Shown: piece after piece, positions 17,338 to 25,669 of the stretch
Layout of the letters: every line of letters begins with the position of its first letter
Numbering within the stretch: the first letter of the stretch is position 1
Assembly (NCBI RefSeq): GCF_016617615.1
Contig: NZ_JAACYA010000001.1
Span: 186,001-250,000, forward strand
DNA length: 64,000 nucleotides
Source of the DNA: Persephonella atlantica
Lineage (GTDB): Bacteria; Aquificota; Aquificia; Aquificales; Hydrogenothermaceae
Direction of reading: 5' to 3'
Notes under the pieces: generated by a model
The model's database searches: none
Seen by the model: the letters and a program-made list of their open reading frames with translations, nothing else
What the model was told of the DNA's origin: nothing
Translations under genes and position numbers: made by a program

Positions 17338-19344
17338 TCTGAGCCTGACCCTTATAATGGCACCTTCTTCTGATGGGAGTGCCTTTATGCTTCCTCTGTG
17401 TTTTTCTATAATCTCCTTTGTTATTGCAAGTCCCAGTCCTGAGCCTTTTGATTTTTTTGAGTAGTATGGTATAAATACCTTATCAAGCTCTTCAGCTGGT
17501 ATTCCCTTTCCGTTATCCTTGAAGTATATCTCAAGGTAATCATTTTTTTCTTCAGCTGTTATACTGAGTTTTCCCATTTTTCTATCTGAAGTTGATTCAA
17601 AACTGTTCTGTATAATATTGAGAAATGCCTGTCTGAGAAGTTTTTTATCTCCAGAGACAGTGATATCATCCGGGAGATCTATCTCAATCTCAAATCTGTC
17701 AGAGTGGTAGCTGTTCTTCAGCTCTTCAAACAGAGCTTTCAGATTTACCTTCTCAAAGTTTATCTTCTCTCCTGTTGAGGCAAACTGTCCAAACTCTTTT
17801 ACTAATTTTGAAAGGTGGTCAACCTCTGTAAATATAACATCAACAGATTTATTCAGAATTTCCGGAAATCTGGGGTTTTTATTCTCAAACTGTCTCTTTA
17901 TCCTTTCAGCTGAAAGCCTTATTGGTGTAAGGGGATTTTTTATCTCGTGGGCTATTCTTCTTGCTATCTCCTTCCATGCCAGTATCTTTTCTGCTGCAAC
18001 AATCTCTGTAATATCGTCAAAAACAAGAACATATCCCTTTGATGAAATCTTTGTGATTTTTGCTATCAGTATCTTTCCATCAAGATGAATAGTCTGCTCT
18101 CTATCAATCTCACTCACATCAAGACCTAAACTTTTCATAAATTTTTCCACATCTCTTCCTTTTAACTGCTGGGATTCAATTCCTAAAATCTCAGATGCTG
18201 CCTTGTTAACCTTTTCTATCTTGCCAAACCTGTCAGAGTATATAACCCCTGTCCGTGCATTTTCTAATATCGCCTCAAGATACTCCTTGTTTGCTTTAAG
18301 GTCTTTGTTGCTTCTCTGGAGCTGAAAGTACAGGTTTTTCAGTTCATCAACCATATGGTTAAACTCTTCAATAAGGATACCTATCTCGTCAGGAGCTTTT
18401 ATATCAACCTTTACGTTAAGGTCTCCATTTGCAAGCCTTTTTGAAGCATCAACAAGCCTCTCAAGTGGATATGTAAGATTTCTAACAACATACTGGCCAA
18501 ACCATAGAGCTGCAAATATAACAAACATTGTTATTGTCAGCATTGTTACAATGTAGCTGACCCTTATGGGATTTTTGTAGTAACGAAACTGGGAATAAAT
18601 GTCAGAAATGTAAGATATCTCCTTTCTATGCTTGCTCAAAAGAAGAGGAAGTCTGTAATCAACCATTATGAACTGGTTGTTTTTGTATCTTCTAACATAT
18701 CTCAGGTAGTATTCTCCCTTTTCCTCAATGATAGCCTTCTTAATTCTGAAATCGTAATCCTCAATCTTCTTACGGGGTCTTCCGTAAATCATTACAGGTT
18801 TTCTGTTTCTGTCCAGTATCACAATGGAAACTATGTTAAATCTTTTAAATGCCTCATAAGGGGTTACTCTATTTTTCTCCAGCATATAAATAACTTCATC
18901 CAAAAACTGAGAATAATTTTTTATATCTTCATCAGTCAGCTTTTGCACTGTTTTTAAAGCATTCTCAACTTTTCCACTGAACCAAAGATTTGTTGCATTT
19001 GATATAAGGCTGATAGATGCAACAGACAGAATCATCGCAGGAATAATAACCATTGAAATAAGTATAAATGACAGCTTTTTCCTCAGTTTTCCTGTGGGCT
19101 GTCTCTTTTCAAAAAACAGCTTTATCAGGTGTCTCAGGGAAATAGCAAGGATTGCAAGAAAGAACACAACATCAATGTTTATAATAATGAGAAATATGTA
19201 AGGGTTAAAAACGTCCTTTACTTTTGATATCTCTTTGAATATGTAGAGGTTTCCAACTATAAAAACAAATACGATGACGGATATTATAAAGATGTTTCGG
19301 CGTCTTCTTTGAAAGTCAGCATAACTTCTGTCAAAATCTGTCAT
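17329..19344 (-). CDS. NtrY-like membrane sensor histidine kinase
   Basis: 671 residues: four hydrophobic segments around a periplasmic loop in the first 300 residues, a HAMP domain (ANGDLNVKVDIKAPDEIG), a PAS domain (ILENARTGVIYSDRFGKIEKVN), HisKA with HEIKNPLTPIRLS (His near 466), and a HATPase (GDKKLLRQAFLNIIQNSFE; DNGKGIPAEE; GSGLGLAI). The layout is that of NtrY, which in other bacteria senses nitrogen or redox state and phosphorylates NtrX. No response regulator gene adjoins it, so it is an orphan here. Confidence 0.88.
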   Translation of the reverse strand: MTDFDRSYADFQRRRRNIFIISVIVFVFIVGNLYIFKEISKVKDVFNPYIFLIIINIDVVFFLAILAISLRHLIKLFFEKRQPTGKLRKKLSFILISMVIIPAMILSVASISLISNATNLWFSGKVENALKTVQKLTDEDIKNYSQFLDEVIYMLEKNRVTPYEAFKRFNIVSIVILDRNRKPVMIYGRPRKKIEDYDFRIKKAIIEEKGEYYLRYVRRYKNNQFIMVDYRLPLLLSKHRKEISYISDIYSQFRYYKNPIRVSYIVTMLTITMFVIFAALWFGQYVVRNLTYPLERLVDASKRLANGDLNVKVDIKAPDEIGILIEEFNHMVDELKNLYFQLQRSNKDLKANKEYLEAILENARTGVIYSDRFGKIEKVNKAASEILGIESQQLKGRDVEKFMKSLGLDVSEIDREQTIHLDGKILIAKITKISSKGYVLVFDDITEIVAAEKILAWKEIARRIAHEIKNPLTPIRLSAERIKRQFENKNPRFPEILNKSVDVIFTEVDHLSKLVKEFGQFASTGEKINFEKVNLKALFEELKNSYHSDRFEIEIDLPDDITVSGDKKLLRQAFLNIIQNSFESTSDRKMGKLSITAEEKNDYLEIYFKDNGKGIPAEELDKVFIPYYSKKSKGSGLGLAITKEIIEKHRGSIKALPSEEGAIIRVRLRLT

Positions 19345-19375
19345 AGAAAAAATTTATTCCAGTTTTTGTAAACGG

Positions 19376-20152
19376 TCATGATTTCCTGTACTTTTCAGGA
19401 AGTTCTCTTGGCATTTTGCCTAAATACTCAACCTCCTTTTCCTCATCCAGTCTTTTAGAAAAGGGTTTTTCCATTGTAAGCTCCTCATAAACATGGGCTA
19501 CAAGACCGGCAGTTCTACCAATAATAAAAAATCCCTTACCAAGCCTCCAGTCAAAACCCATCTCTGAGACAACAGCAGCAATAGCACCGTCAACATTCAT
19601 AATAAGTTTTTTTCCTTTAATTTTTTCTATAGCTTTTTCAACCTCTTCAGCAAACTGACAGAAATCCCCATAAAATCCCAGTCTTTTTGCTACATCCATT
19701 ATCTTTTTTGAACGGGGGTCATACTCCTTGTAGTATCTATGTCCATATCCGGGAATTCTTTTTCCCAGTTTTATGTACTCTGCTACTACATTTTCAGGAT
19801 TTTTTTTGTAGTTTTCCTGTATAAATTTCATTGCTCCCTCAAGGGCTCCACCATGAGCTTCTCCAAATGCAAGAATTCCTGCTCCTACTGCTACATGCAG
19901 TGAGTTTCCACCACTTGCAACGGCTCTTGCAGCAATAACGGAAGGTGGAGCAATAGAGTGTTCAACTGTTGCAACAAAAATGGCATCAAGCATCTGTTTT
20001 TCTGCTTCTGTTGGAAGTTCTCCCTTTAAAACAAGATATATAGCCTCTGTAAATGTAAGGTTTCCTACAAGGTCTGAAAGCTTATAACCCCTAACATATG
20101 CCTCATGGTTAAAATGCCAGCTTACAGCTGTTCTCCACTTTTTCTTCTCCAT
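19376..20152 (-). CDS. ccl: Citryl-CoA lyase of the reductive TCA cycle
   Basis: Cleaves citryl-CoA to acetyl-CoA and oxaloacetate. At 258 residues it is far shorter than citrate synthase but matches the stand-alone lyase characterised in Hydrogenobacter. Citrate-synthase-superfamily motifs: the His region GGNSLHVAVGAG, GEAHGGALEGAM, IPGYGHRYYKEYDPR and the Asp region MNVDGAIAAV. In Aquificota this enzyme works after citryl-CoA synthetase in place of ATP-citrate lyase; the synthetase genes are not in the window. It is divergent from the permease gene at 20208. This gene is the main metabolic clue to the lineage. Confidence 0.85.
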   Translation of the reverse strand: MEKKKWRTAVSWHFNHEAYVRGYKLSDLVGNLTFTEAIYLVLKGELPTEAEKQMLDAIFVATVEHSIAPPSVIAARAVASGGNSLHVAVGAGILAFGEAHGGALEGAMKFIQENYKKNPENVVAEYIKLGKRIPGYGHRYYKEYDPRSKKIMDVAKRLGFYGDFCQFAEEVEKAIEKIKGKKLIMNVDGAIAAVVSEMGFDWRLGKGFFIIGRTAGLVAHVYEELTMEKPFSKRLDEEKEVEYLGKMPRELPEKYRKS

Positions 20153-20207
20153 AACATCTCTACCCTGTGATATTATTTAACATAAATAGTATAAACAAAG
20201 AGGAAGG

Positions 20208-21194
20208 ATGTTTTTATACATAATAAGAAGGCTTGTGCAGATGGTTCCTCTTGTTATAGGAATAACATTTATATCGTTTCTTATTATACAGCTTGCCCCG
20301 GGGGATTACTTAGATAAGCTGAAGATGAATCCACAGATATCAAAGGAAACATTAGAGGAGCTGAGGAAGGCTTACGGACTGGATAAGCCACTACTCGTTC
20401 AGTATTTTTACTGGCTATTGAACGCACTGAAATTTGACCTTGGCTACTCATTTAGCTATCATGTTCCTGTTCTGGAACTTATAAGAGAAAGGATTGGTAA
20501 TACACTGTTCCTATCTATAACATCGGGTATAATGGCGTGGCTTTTAGCTGTCCCCCTTGGAATATGGGCAGCTCTTAACCCAAACAGATGGGTTGATAAA
20601 TTTATTCAGCTTTTCTCTTTTACCTTTATGTCAATTCCAAACTTTTTCCTCGCATTTTTACTGCTTTTTGTTGCTGTGAAAACAGGTTTACTTCCAACAG
20701 GAGGAGCTACCTCTCCCAATTATGAACAGCTCAGCATGACAGAGAAAATTTTAGACAGGTTGTGGCATGTTTCCCTGCCAGCATTTGTCCTTGCAATAGG
20801 TTCACTGGCAGGACTTGTAAGACTTGTAAGGAGTGCAATGATTGAGTCTTTGCAGTCGGAATATGTCCTTTTTGCAAGGGCTAAGGGACTACCTGAAAAA
20901 GAGGTAATATATAAACATGCATTGAGAAATGCCCTCAATCCCTTTATTACCCTTTTAGGTTTTGAGATTGCCAGCCTGCTCTCAGGTGCTGCTCTTATTG
21001 AGATTATTGTTAACTGGCCGGGAATGGGAATGCTGATGCTTGATGCTGTTCTTTCCCAGGATCTATACCTTGTGATGGGAGGTCTTTATATAGGAGCAAT
21101 AATGCTGATTATTGGAAATCTGATTGCTGATATTCTGCTTGCAAAACTTGACCCAAGGGTAAGACAGAGAGAGATTGAGGGTGTGCTGAGATAG
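20208..21194 (+). CDS. Oligopeptide/dipeptide ABC transporter permease (DppB/OppB type)
   Basis: 328 residues with six predicted membrane segments. It has the family N-terminus IRRLVQMVPLVIGITFISF, the RERIGNTLFLS segment and the EAA loop (ARAKGLPEKEVIYKHALRNALNP) that contacts the ATPase. Normal length. The partner permease is at 21602; the ATPase and binding-protein genes are not in the window, so they must lie elsewhere. GGAAGG precedes the ATG. Confidence 0.92.
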   Translation: MFLYIIRRLVQMVPLVIGITFISFLIIQLAPGDYLDKLKMNPQISKETLEELRKAYGLDKPLLVQYFYWLLNALKFDLGYSFSYHVPVLELIRERIGNTLFLSITSGIMAWLLAVPLGIWAALNPNRWVDKFIQLFSFTFMSIPNFFLAFLLLFVAVKTGLLPTGGATSPNYEQLSMTEKILDRLWHVSLPAFVLAIGSLAGLVRLVRSAMIESLQSEYVLFARAKGLPEKEVIYKHALRNALNPFITLLGFEIASLLSGAALIEIIVNWPGMGMLMLDAVLSQDLYLVMGGLYIGAIMLIIGNLIADILLAKLDPRVRQREIEGVLR

Positions 21195-21203
21195 GAGGGT
21201 GAA

Positions 21204-21605
21204 ATGACTGTAGAAATCTCTTTTCAGGATTTTAAGAAATTTATTCAGTTTGAGCTGTCTCATATCAAGAGATTTAACTGTCCGGAGGTTTTCAGTATAG
21301 GTTTTTTAAAACCTGAAAAAACAGAGATGTTTGAAAATCTCAAAAATATCGTTAAAGAGGCGCTGAGAGAAACAGATGTAATCTCCACATACAACCACAG
21401 TATATTTGTTATCCTGCCGGGTACAGATTCTAAAGGGGCAGAGTTTATAAGCAGGGCGATTTTTGACTTTTTTAATGGAGAAGTTATTGAAGTCTATGTT
21501 GAGTACCCTGATGATGGAAAAAATCTTGAAGAGCTTCTTGATGCTCTGGACAGAAAAACAAGGAAGAAATTTGGCTACATACTGGAGAAGATTTTTAGAC
21601 AATGA
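21204..21605 (+). CDS. Small degenerate GGDEF-fold-like protein inside the permease operon
   Basis: 133 residues, no signal. The stretch ENLKNIVKEALRETD, then VISTYNHSIFVILPG, then DSKGAEFISRAIFDFF follows the order of the second half of a GGDEF domain (helix, R.gGDEF strand pair, helix), but STYNHSIF replaces the signature and the FKxxND metal region is absent. The C-terminal part (NLEELLDALDRKTRKK) matches the last GGDEF helix. It is therefore a catalytically dead cyclase-like fold at best. It starts 9 bases after dppB and overlaps dppC by 4 bases, so it is co-translated with the transporter. Confidence 0.6.
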   Translation: MTVEISFQDFKKFIQFELSHIKRFNCPEVFSIGFLKPEKTEMFENLKNIVKEALRETDVISTYNHSIFVILPGTDSKGAEFISRAIFDFFNGEVIEVYVEYPDDGKNLEELLDALDRKTRKKFGYILEKIFRQ

Positions 21606-22660
21606 GAGAATTGATAAAGTACATAAAGAAAAATAAACTGGCGTATATTTCCCTTTACATACTGGGAATACTTTACTTTCTCTCTATTTTTGCCGATTTT
21701 ATATCTCCTTACCCATACGACTTACAGCACAGAGATACGCCATATCATCCTCCCACTCAGGTACATTTTTTTGATAGAGATGGAAACTTTTCATTGAGAC
21801 CGTTTGTTTATGAGTACAAACTGGTTGATCCTGTGTTCAAAAAATACGAGATAGATTACAGCACAAAGCACCATATATATTTTTTTGTTAAAGGAGAAAA
21901 ACATTATCTATTAGGATTAATTCCTACTGATATTCATCTATTTGGTGTGAAAGAAGGAAAGATATTTCTTCTTGGAGCAGACCATCTTGGAAGAGACATA
22001 TTCTCAAGACTGCTTTACGGCGGAAGAATTTCTCTATCAATAGGCATTGTAGGTGTTCTGGTATCCTTTACCATAGGAGCGGTTGTTGGGGGGATATCCG
22101 GGTACTTCGGGGGAAAGATTGACAACATACTGATGAGAATATCTGAAATTGTTATGTCTTTCCCCGGTTTTTACCTGATGCTTGCCCTCAGAGCAGTTTT
22201 TCCTATTACTCTTTCTTCTGTACAGGTGTACCTTCTGATTGTTGTGATACTTTCTTTTATCGGATGGGCTGGTCTTGCAAGGGTTATAAGGGGAATGGTT
22301 CTCTCTATCAGAGAGCAGGAGTTTGTCCTTGCTGCAAAAAGTTATGGAGCTTCTTCTATCAGGATTATAACAAAGCATATTCTACCAAATACATTCTCTT
22401 ATCTCCTTATTGCTGCAACACTCTCCATTCCAGGCTACATATTGGGAGAAAGTGCTCTATCTCTACTTGGGCTTGGTATTCAGGAACCTTATGCAAGCTG
22501 GGGAAATATGCTTGCATCAGCAAGAAGCATATCTGCCGTATCCAACTATCCGTGGATACTTGCTCCAGGTATTGCAATATTTATAACAATACTCGCATTT
22601 AACCTGTTGGGAGATGCCCTCAGGGATGCTCTTGATCCAAAACTGAGAAAGATGCTGTAA
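21602..22660 (+). CDS. Oligopeptide ABC transporter permease (DppC/OppC/YejE type)
   Basis: 352 residues. The N-terminus has one membrane segment and a large extracytoplasmic insert (about 35-115, FFDRDGNFSLRPFVYEY) as in the YejE/OppC group. GADHLGRDIFSRLLYGGR, five further membrane segments and the EAA loop (AAKSYGASSIRIITKHILPN) follow. It overlaps the preceding gene by ATGA. Its stop codon lies within the first of three palindromes leading to the amyloid locus, so the operon ends here. Confidence 0.92.
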   Translation: MRELIKYIKKNKLAYISLYILGILYFLSIFADFISPYPYDLQHRDTPYHPPTQVHFFDRDGNFSLRPFVYEYKLVDPVFKKYEIDYSTKHHIYFFVKGEKHYLLGLIPTDIHLFGVKEGKIFLLGADHLGRDIFSRLLYGGRISLSIGIVGVLVSFTIGAVVGGISGYFGGKIDNILMRISEIVMSFPGFYLMLALRAVFPITLSSVQVYLLIVVILSFIGWAGLARVIRGMVLSIREQEFVLAAKSYGASSIRIITKHILPNTFSYLLIAATLSIPGYILGESALSLLGLGIQEPYASWGNMLASARSISAVSNYPWILAPGIAIFITILAFNLLGDALRDALDPKLRKML

Positions 22661-22673
22661 AAAATCTTTACAG
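22655..22673. promoter_or_regulatory. Palindrome 1 upstream of the sigma-54 promoter
   Basis: CTGTAAA and TTTACAG are perfect 7-bp arms with a 5-base centre. The site overlaps the stop codon of the permease gene and lies about 150 bases before the sigma-54 promoter, within the usual range of enhancer sites. Core TGTAAA/TTTACA is shared with palindromes 2 and 3. Confidence 0.6.
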
Positions 22674-22692
22674 TGTAAAAAACTTTTACACT
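22672..22692. promoter_or_regulatory. Palindrome 2 upstream of the sigma-54 promoter
   Basis: AGTGTAAAA and TTTTACACT are perfect 9-bp arms with a 3-base centre, touching palindrome 1. The arms share TGTAAAA/TTTTACA with palindrome 3. It is a likely binding site for an activator dimer. No T-run follows, so it is a poor intrinsic terminator. Confidence 0.65.
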
Positions 22693-22741
22693 TTACTGTA
22701 AGTTTCTCATTTTTATAAAACTCTGTAAGAAGTAAGCCTGA

Positions 22742-22762
22742 ACTGTAAAAAAATTTTACAGT
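22742..22762. promoter_or_regulatory. Palindrome 3 upstream of the sigma-54 promoter
   Basis: ACTGTAAAA and TTTTACAGT are perfect 9-bp arms with a 3-base centre, ending 54 bases before the -24 element. Its centre is 70 bases from that of palindrome 2. Together the three sites look like an upstream activating array for a sigma-54 activator, most simply the one encoded at 28268-29698. Confidence 0.65.
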
Positions 22763-22816
22763 CCCACAGATTACCTGCTTACAAAAAAATTGTTTATTTT
22801 TCAAATACTTATACAC

Positions 22817-22832
22817 TGGCATACATTTTGCT
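22817..22832 (+). promoter_or_regulatory. Sigma-54 (-24/-12) promoter of the amyloid operon
   Basis: TGGCATACATTTTGCT matches the sigma-54 consensus TGGCAC-N5-TTGCW: GG at 22818-22819 and GC at 22830-22831 are in the exact required spacing, with TGGCA and TTGCT intact. Transcription would start near 22843, directly before the ribosome site of the gene at 22854. Confidence 0.85.
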
Positions 22833-22853
22833 ACTTAAAAAGGCAGGAGAAAA

Positions 22854-23060
22854 ATGATGAAGAGAAAAATACTAAGTCTGCTTTTTGGAACGGTAATATT
22901 AGCCTCAATAAACAACGTAAAAGTATCTGAAGTTAAAGACAGAGAGTTAGAGGAGGTTTACGGAGGGTTTTATCAGATAAAAATAGAACCGGGGAAAAAC
23001 CAGAAAATAATACTCTGGGATGAGAAAAAGATTTTGCAGCTCAATAACAAAAACCACTAA
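22854..23060 (+). CDS. Small secreted peptide with GG-type leader, first gene of the amyloid operon
   Basis: 68 residues; not a known family. The hydrophobic segment ILSLLFGTVILASI (about 6-19) is a Sec-like signal. It is followed by VKDRELEEVYGG (27-38), the form of a double-glycine leader recognised by C39 peptidases. Cutting after GG38 would leave a 30-residue basic peptide with six Lys. The motif is shared with the proteins at 23075 and 26042. It has AGGAG before ATG 22854/22857, lies just after the sigma-54 promoter, and is 14 bases from the fibril gene. Role unknown: perhaps a chaperone, nucleator or released peptide. Confidence 0.7.
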   Translation: MMKRKILSLLFGTVILASINNVKVSEVKDRELEEVYGGFYQIKIEPGKNQKIILWDEKKILQLNNKNH

Positions 23061-23074
23061 AGGAGGTACAAGTC

Positions 23075-25663
23075 ATGAGACACAGAAAGAGAAATCTACT
23101 GGCAGCTGCAATTCTTGCAGTGGCAGTATCAACACCATCTATGGCACAGCCTCAGGCAGTTTCCGACGATGCACTGGAAGAGGTTTCTGGACAGGGACTG
23201 CAGGTTATAGAAAACCACAATGCTACATTTAATGGACACGGTCCCCTTAACTCACAGAACAACAATCTTGACTCTGTCCAGATGAATGACGAAGCTATGG
23301 TTTCTTCATCTGCAATGTATGGAGGTGTTCTGGCAAACTCCGCTGTAAACACAACAGCAAACTTCCTTTATGATTCTATCTCTCCACCACCTCCACCACC
23401 TCCAGACACAGACAAAGTTTACAGTCATAGCTTCCTCCAGGAAAATGAAGCAACAGCTGTTAACCACAGAAATAGTGCTGATAATGCGGGAGTAGAGGAG
23501 CATACTGCCATTGCTGTAAACCTGAACAAAGAGACTCAGCTTGTAAATACAGAACCTGACGAAGGTGTTCAGGTTGTGATTGTTGAACAGGACAACAACA
23601 ACAACTCTGTTCAGCTGAATGAAAGCGCAATGGCAGCATCCAGTGGCATTCTCCACACAAATGCTGCAGCTTCAGCTGTAAACTCAGGTGAAAACTACTT
23701 TGTTGCTGCAGGAGTGGAAAGCACAGAAGGCCTGCAGATAAACAGTCAGACAGCTTCAAACTTTGATAACTATGCAGAGGCATCGGGAGACGATTCTATT
23801 GCAGGAACAGGAAATGTTGAGCTAAGTGAAGGAACACAGGTGATAAACAACGGTGGAACTGTTCTTGCCCACCAAAACGCAAATAACAACGATGTTCTGA
23901 TTGGTGACCAGGACAACAACAACAACTCTGTTCAGCTAAATGGTAAAGCTCAGGCATATGCAACATTCATGACACTGAAAAATATTGCAAAATCTGCAGC
24001 AAACAACGGCGTTAACGTTATACATGTAACAGGTGATGTTGTTGATTCAGCACTAACTCAGGTTAACGACCAGACAGCAAGCAACCATAACAATACATCA
24101 GAGGGTCCTGCTGATTACTCTGTTGCAATCAACCTGAACAAGGAAAGACAGGTAATAGACAACGGCCATTATTACGGCAGTAAAGCTGCAAATGACCCTA
24201 AAGCTAAAATTATTGATCAGGACAACAACAACAACTCTGTCCAGCTGAATGATGTAGCTCAGGCATCTGCATCAGCATTTATCATGGAAAATGCATCAAC
24301 ATCAGCTGTTAATACAGGTGTTAACCTTGTTCATATAGGTGGAAACAGCTCTAATTCCTATGTAGCACAGGAAAATGCACAGACATCTCAAAACTTCAAC
24401 AACACAGCCAGAGGAAATCTGTTAGCTGCCGCTGGAAATGTAGAAATAGGGGCTACACAGGACATAAACAACTACTGGACAGAAGTTGGATATCAGAACA
24501 ACAACAACAACTCTGTTCAGCTAAATGGTGGAGCTCAGAGAGAAGCTACAGGAATCATAATAGAGAACATAGCAAACTCTGCAACAAATGCAGGATTTAA
24601 TCTCCTTGGTGGAGGAGATGTGGGAGATATAGAAACACCCTCTGGAGATTTCTCAAATACACTATTCCAGGCTAACAACCAGACAGCAGAAAACCATACA
24701 AACTATGCGGAAGGAGAAGATGTTGCTGTTGCAGGTAATCTGAACAAGCAGACACAGGTTATAAGGAACTACACAACAGACAGCCCAGCAGACCTGATAT
24801 ACGTGCATGACCAGGACAACAATAATAACTCTGTTCAGCTGAATAATGTGGCTCAGGAATCTGCAACGGGAGTTGTAATATCAAATCTTTCACTTTCCGC
24901 CGTTAACACAGGACTGAATATGATGAATGCAGGAAATATAGAGGGAAGCAGTATAGGTCAGGAAAATGCCCAGGTTGCTTCCAATTTTAAAAATACAGCT
25001 AACGGAACAGTTGCGATTGCAGGTAATGCAGAGCTAACAGGTAGCTATTTCTACAAGACAGGAGAGATGGAAGCAGGACAGATTATAGAAAACATCCACG
25101 CAGTTATCCCTGAAGGTGAAGAACAGAACAATAACAATAACTCTGTTCAGCTTAATGACATGGCTCAATACAGCGCACAGGGATTCATAATTGAAAACAT
25201 AGCTAACTCCGCAGTGAACGTAGGAATGAATATTATGAACACAGGAGATATAACAGACTCTACAGTTACTCAGGAAAACAACCAGACAGCAGAAAACCAC
25301 ACAAACTACGCAGATGCTGTAGACTTTGCACTGGCAACAAACATAAACAAACAGAAACAGTACATATACAACTGTAACTGCAGCTCTATTGAAGGAGAGC
25401 AGAACAACAACATGAACTCTGTACAGATAAATGACGGGGCTCAGGGAAGTATAGCCTCTATTGTTCTCGTTAATGCTGCTGCATCAGCTGCAAACGTTGG
25501 TATAAACATGCTGACAGCTGGAACAGTTTCTGGCTCATCTGTAACTCAGGTAAACACAGCAACAGCTGTAAACTTCTCTAATACAGCTTCCGGAAATACT
25601 GCAGTAGCAGGAAATGGCGAACTTTCAGGATTCTTTATGCCTGGTCCTATAATAGGTCCGTAA
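23075..25663 (+). CDS. Fap-like major fibril protein with eight alternating Asn-rich repeats
   Basis: 862 residues, exported: the signal peptide ends near SMAQ (21-25), followed by the leader-like VSDDALEEVSGQGL (29-42). The rest is eight repeats of about 92-112 residues, each opening with NNNNSVQLN or a variant, then AQ, a hydrophobic ENIANSAVN stretch, QENxQTxxN and TQxI. Odd repeats carry NHxN and N[LI]NK; even ones NFxN and GNxEL, a strict ABABABAB order. Repeat 1 has a PPPPPPP linker. The only Cys I see form NCNC in repeat 7. Low complexity, Asn/Gln richness and the C39 and barrel genes downstream fit FapC of the Pseudomonas Fap amyloid, though sequence identity is not testable here. AGGAGG precedes the ATG. 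Confidence 0.75.
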   Translation: MRHRKRNLLAAAILAVAVSTPSMAQPQAVSDDALEEVSGQGLQVIENHNATFNGHGPLNSQNNNLDSVQMNDEAMVSSSAMYGGVLANSAVNTTANFLYDSISPPPPPPPDTDKVYSHSFLQENEATAVNHRNSADNAGVEEHTAIAVNLNKETQLVNTEPDEGVQVVIVEQDNNNNSVQLNESAMAASSGILHTNAAASAVNSGENYFVAAGVESTEGLQINSQTASNFDNYAEASGDDSIAGTGNVELSEGTQVINNGGTVLAHQNANNNDVLIGDQDNNNNSVQLNGKAQAYATFMTLKNIAKSAANNGVNVIHVTGDVVDSALTQVNDQTASNHNNTSEGPADYSVAINLNKERQVIDNGHYYGSKAANDPKAKIIDQDNNNNSVQLNDVAQASASAFIMENASTSAVNTGVNLVHIGGNSSNSYVAQENAQTSQNFNNTARGNLLAAAGNVEIGATQDINNYWTEVGYQNNNNNSVQLNGGAQREATGIIIENIANSATNAGFNLLGGGDVGDIETPSGDFSNTLFQANNQTAENHTNYAEGEDVAVAGNLNKQTQVIRNYTTDSPADLIYVHDQDNNNNSVQLNNVAQESATGVVISNLSLSAVNTGLNMMNAGNIEGSSIGQENAQVASNFKNTANGTVAIAGNAELTGSYFYKTGEMEAGQIIENIHAVIPEGEEQNNNNNSVQLNDMAQYSAQGFIIENIANSAVNVGMNIMNTGDITDSTVTQENNQTAENHTNYADAVDFALATNINKQKQYIYNCNCSSIEGEQNNNMNSVQINDGAQGSIASIVLVNAAASAANVGINMLTAGTVSGSSVTQVNTATAVNFSNTASGNTAVAGNGELSGFFMPGPIIGP
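23258..25663 (+). repeat. Eight tandem coding repeats of 276-336 bases in the fibril gene
   Basis: Repeat units begin at 23258, 23594, 23915, 24224, 24500, 24818, 25130 and 25406, each at codons for Asn-Asn-Asn-Asn-Ser-Val-Gln. All spacings are multiples of three. At DNA level the best conserved piece is the AAC-AAC-AAC-AAC-TCT-GTT-CAG junction; the rest has diverged, so this is an old expansion rather than a fresh duplication. Confidence 0.9.
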
Positions 25664-25669
25664 AGTAAA

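Noticed and set aside
20208-22660. Permeases as exporter of the fibril or peptide
   Set aside because: They are uptake-type DppB/DppC, separated from the amyloid operon by its own promoter; export is better explained by Sec and the barrel.
22655-22762. The three palindromes as terminators of the permease operon
   Set aside because: AT-rich stems and no T-runs; shared arms and distance to the sigma-54 promoter fit activator sites better. A minor terminator role of the first two is still possible.
23152-25300. Several antisense open frames across the fibril gene
   Set aside because: They arise from the repeated Asn/Gln codons, have no ribosome sites and no family motifs.
23258-25663. Regular repeats resembling a CRISPR or satellite array
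   Set aside because: The period is 276-336 bases, always a multiple of three, inside one open frame with a signal peptide; it is a protein repeat.
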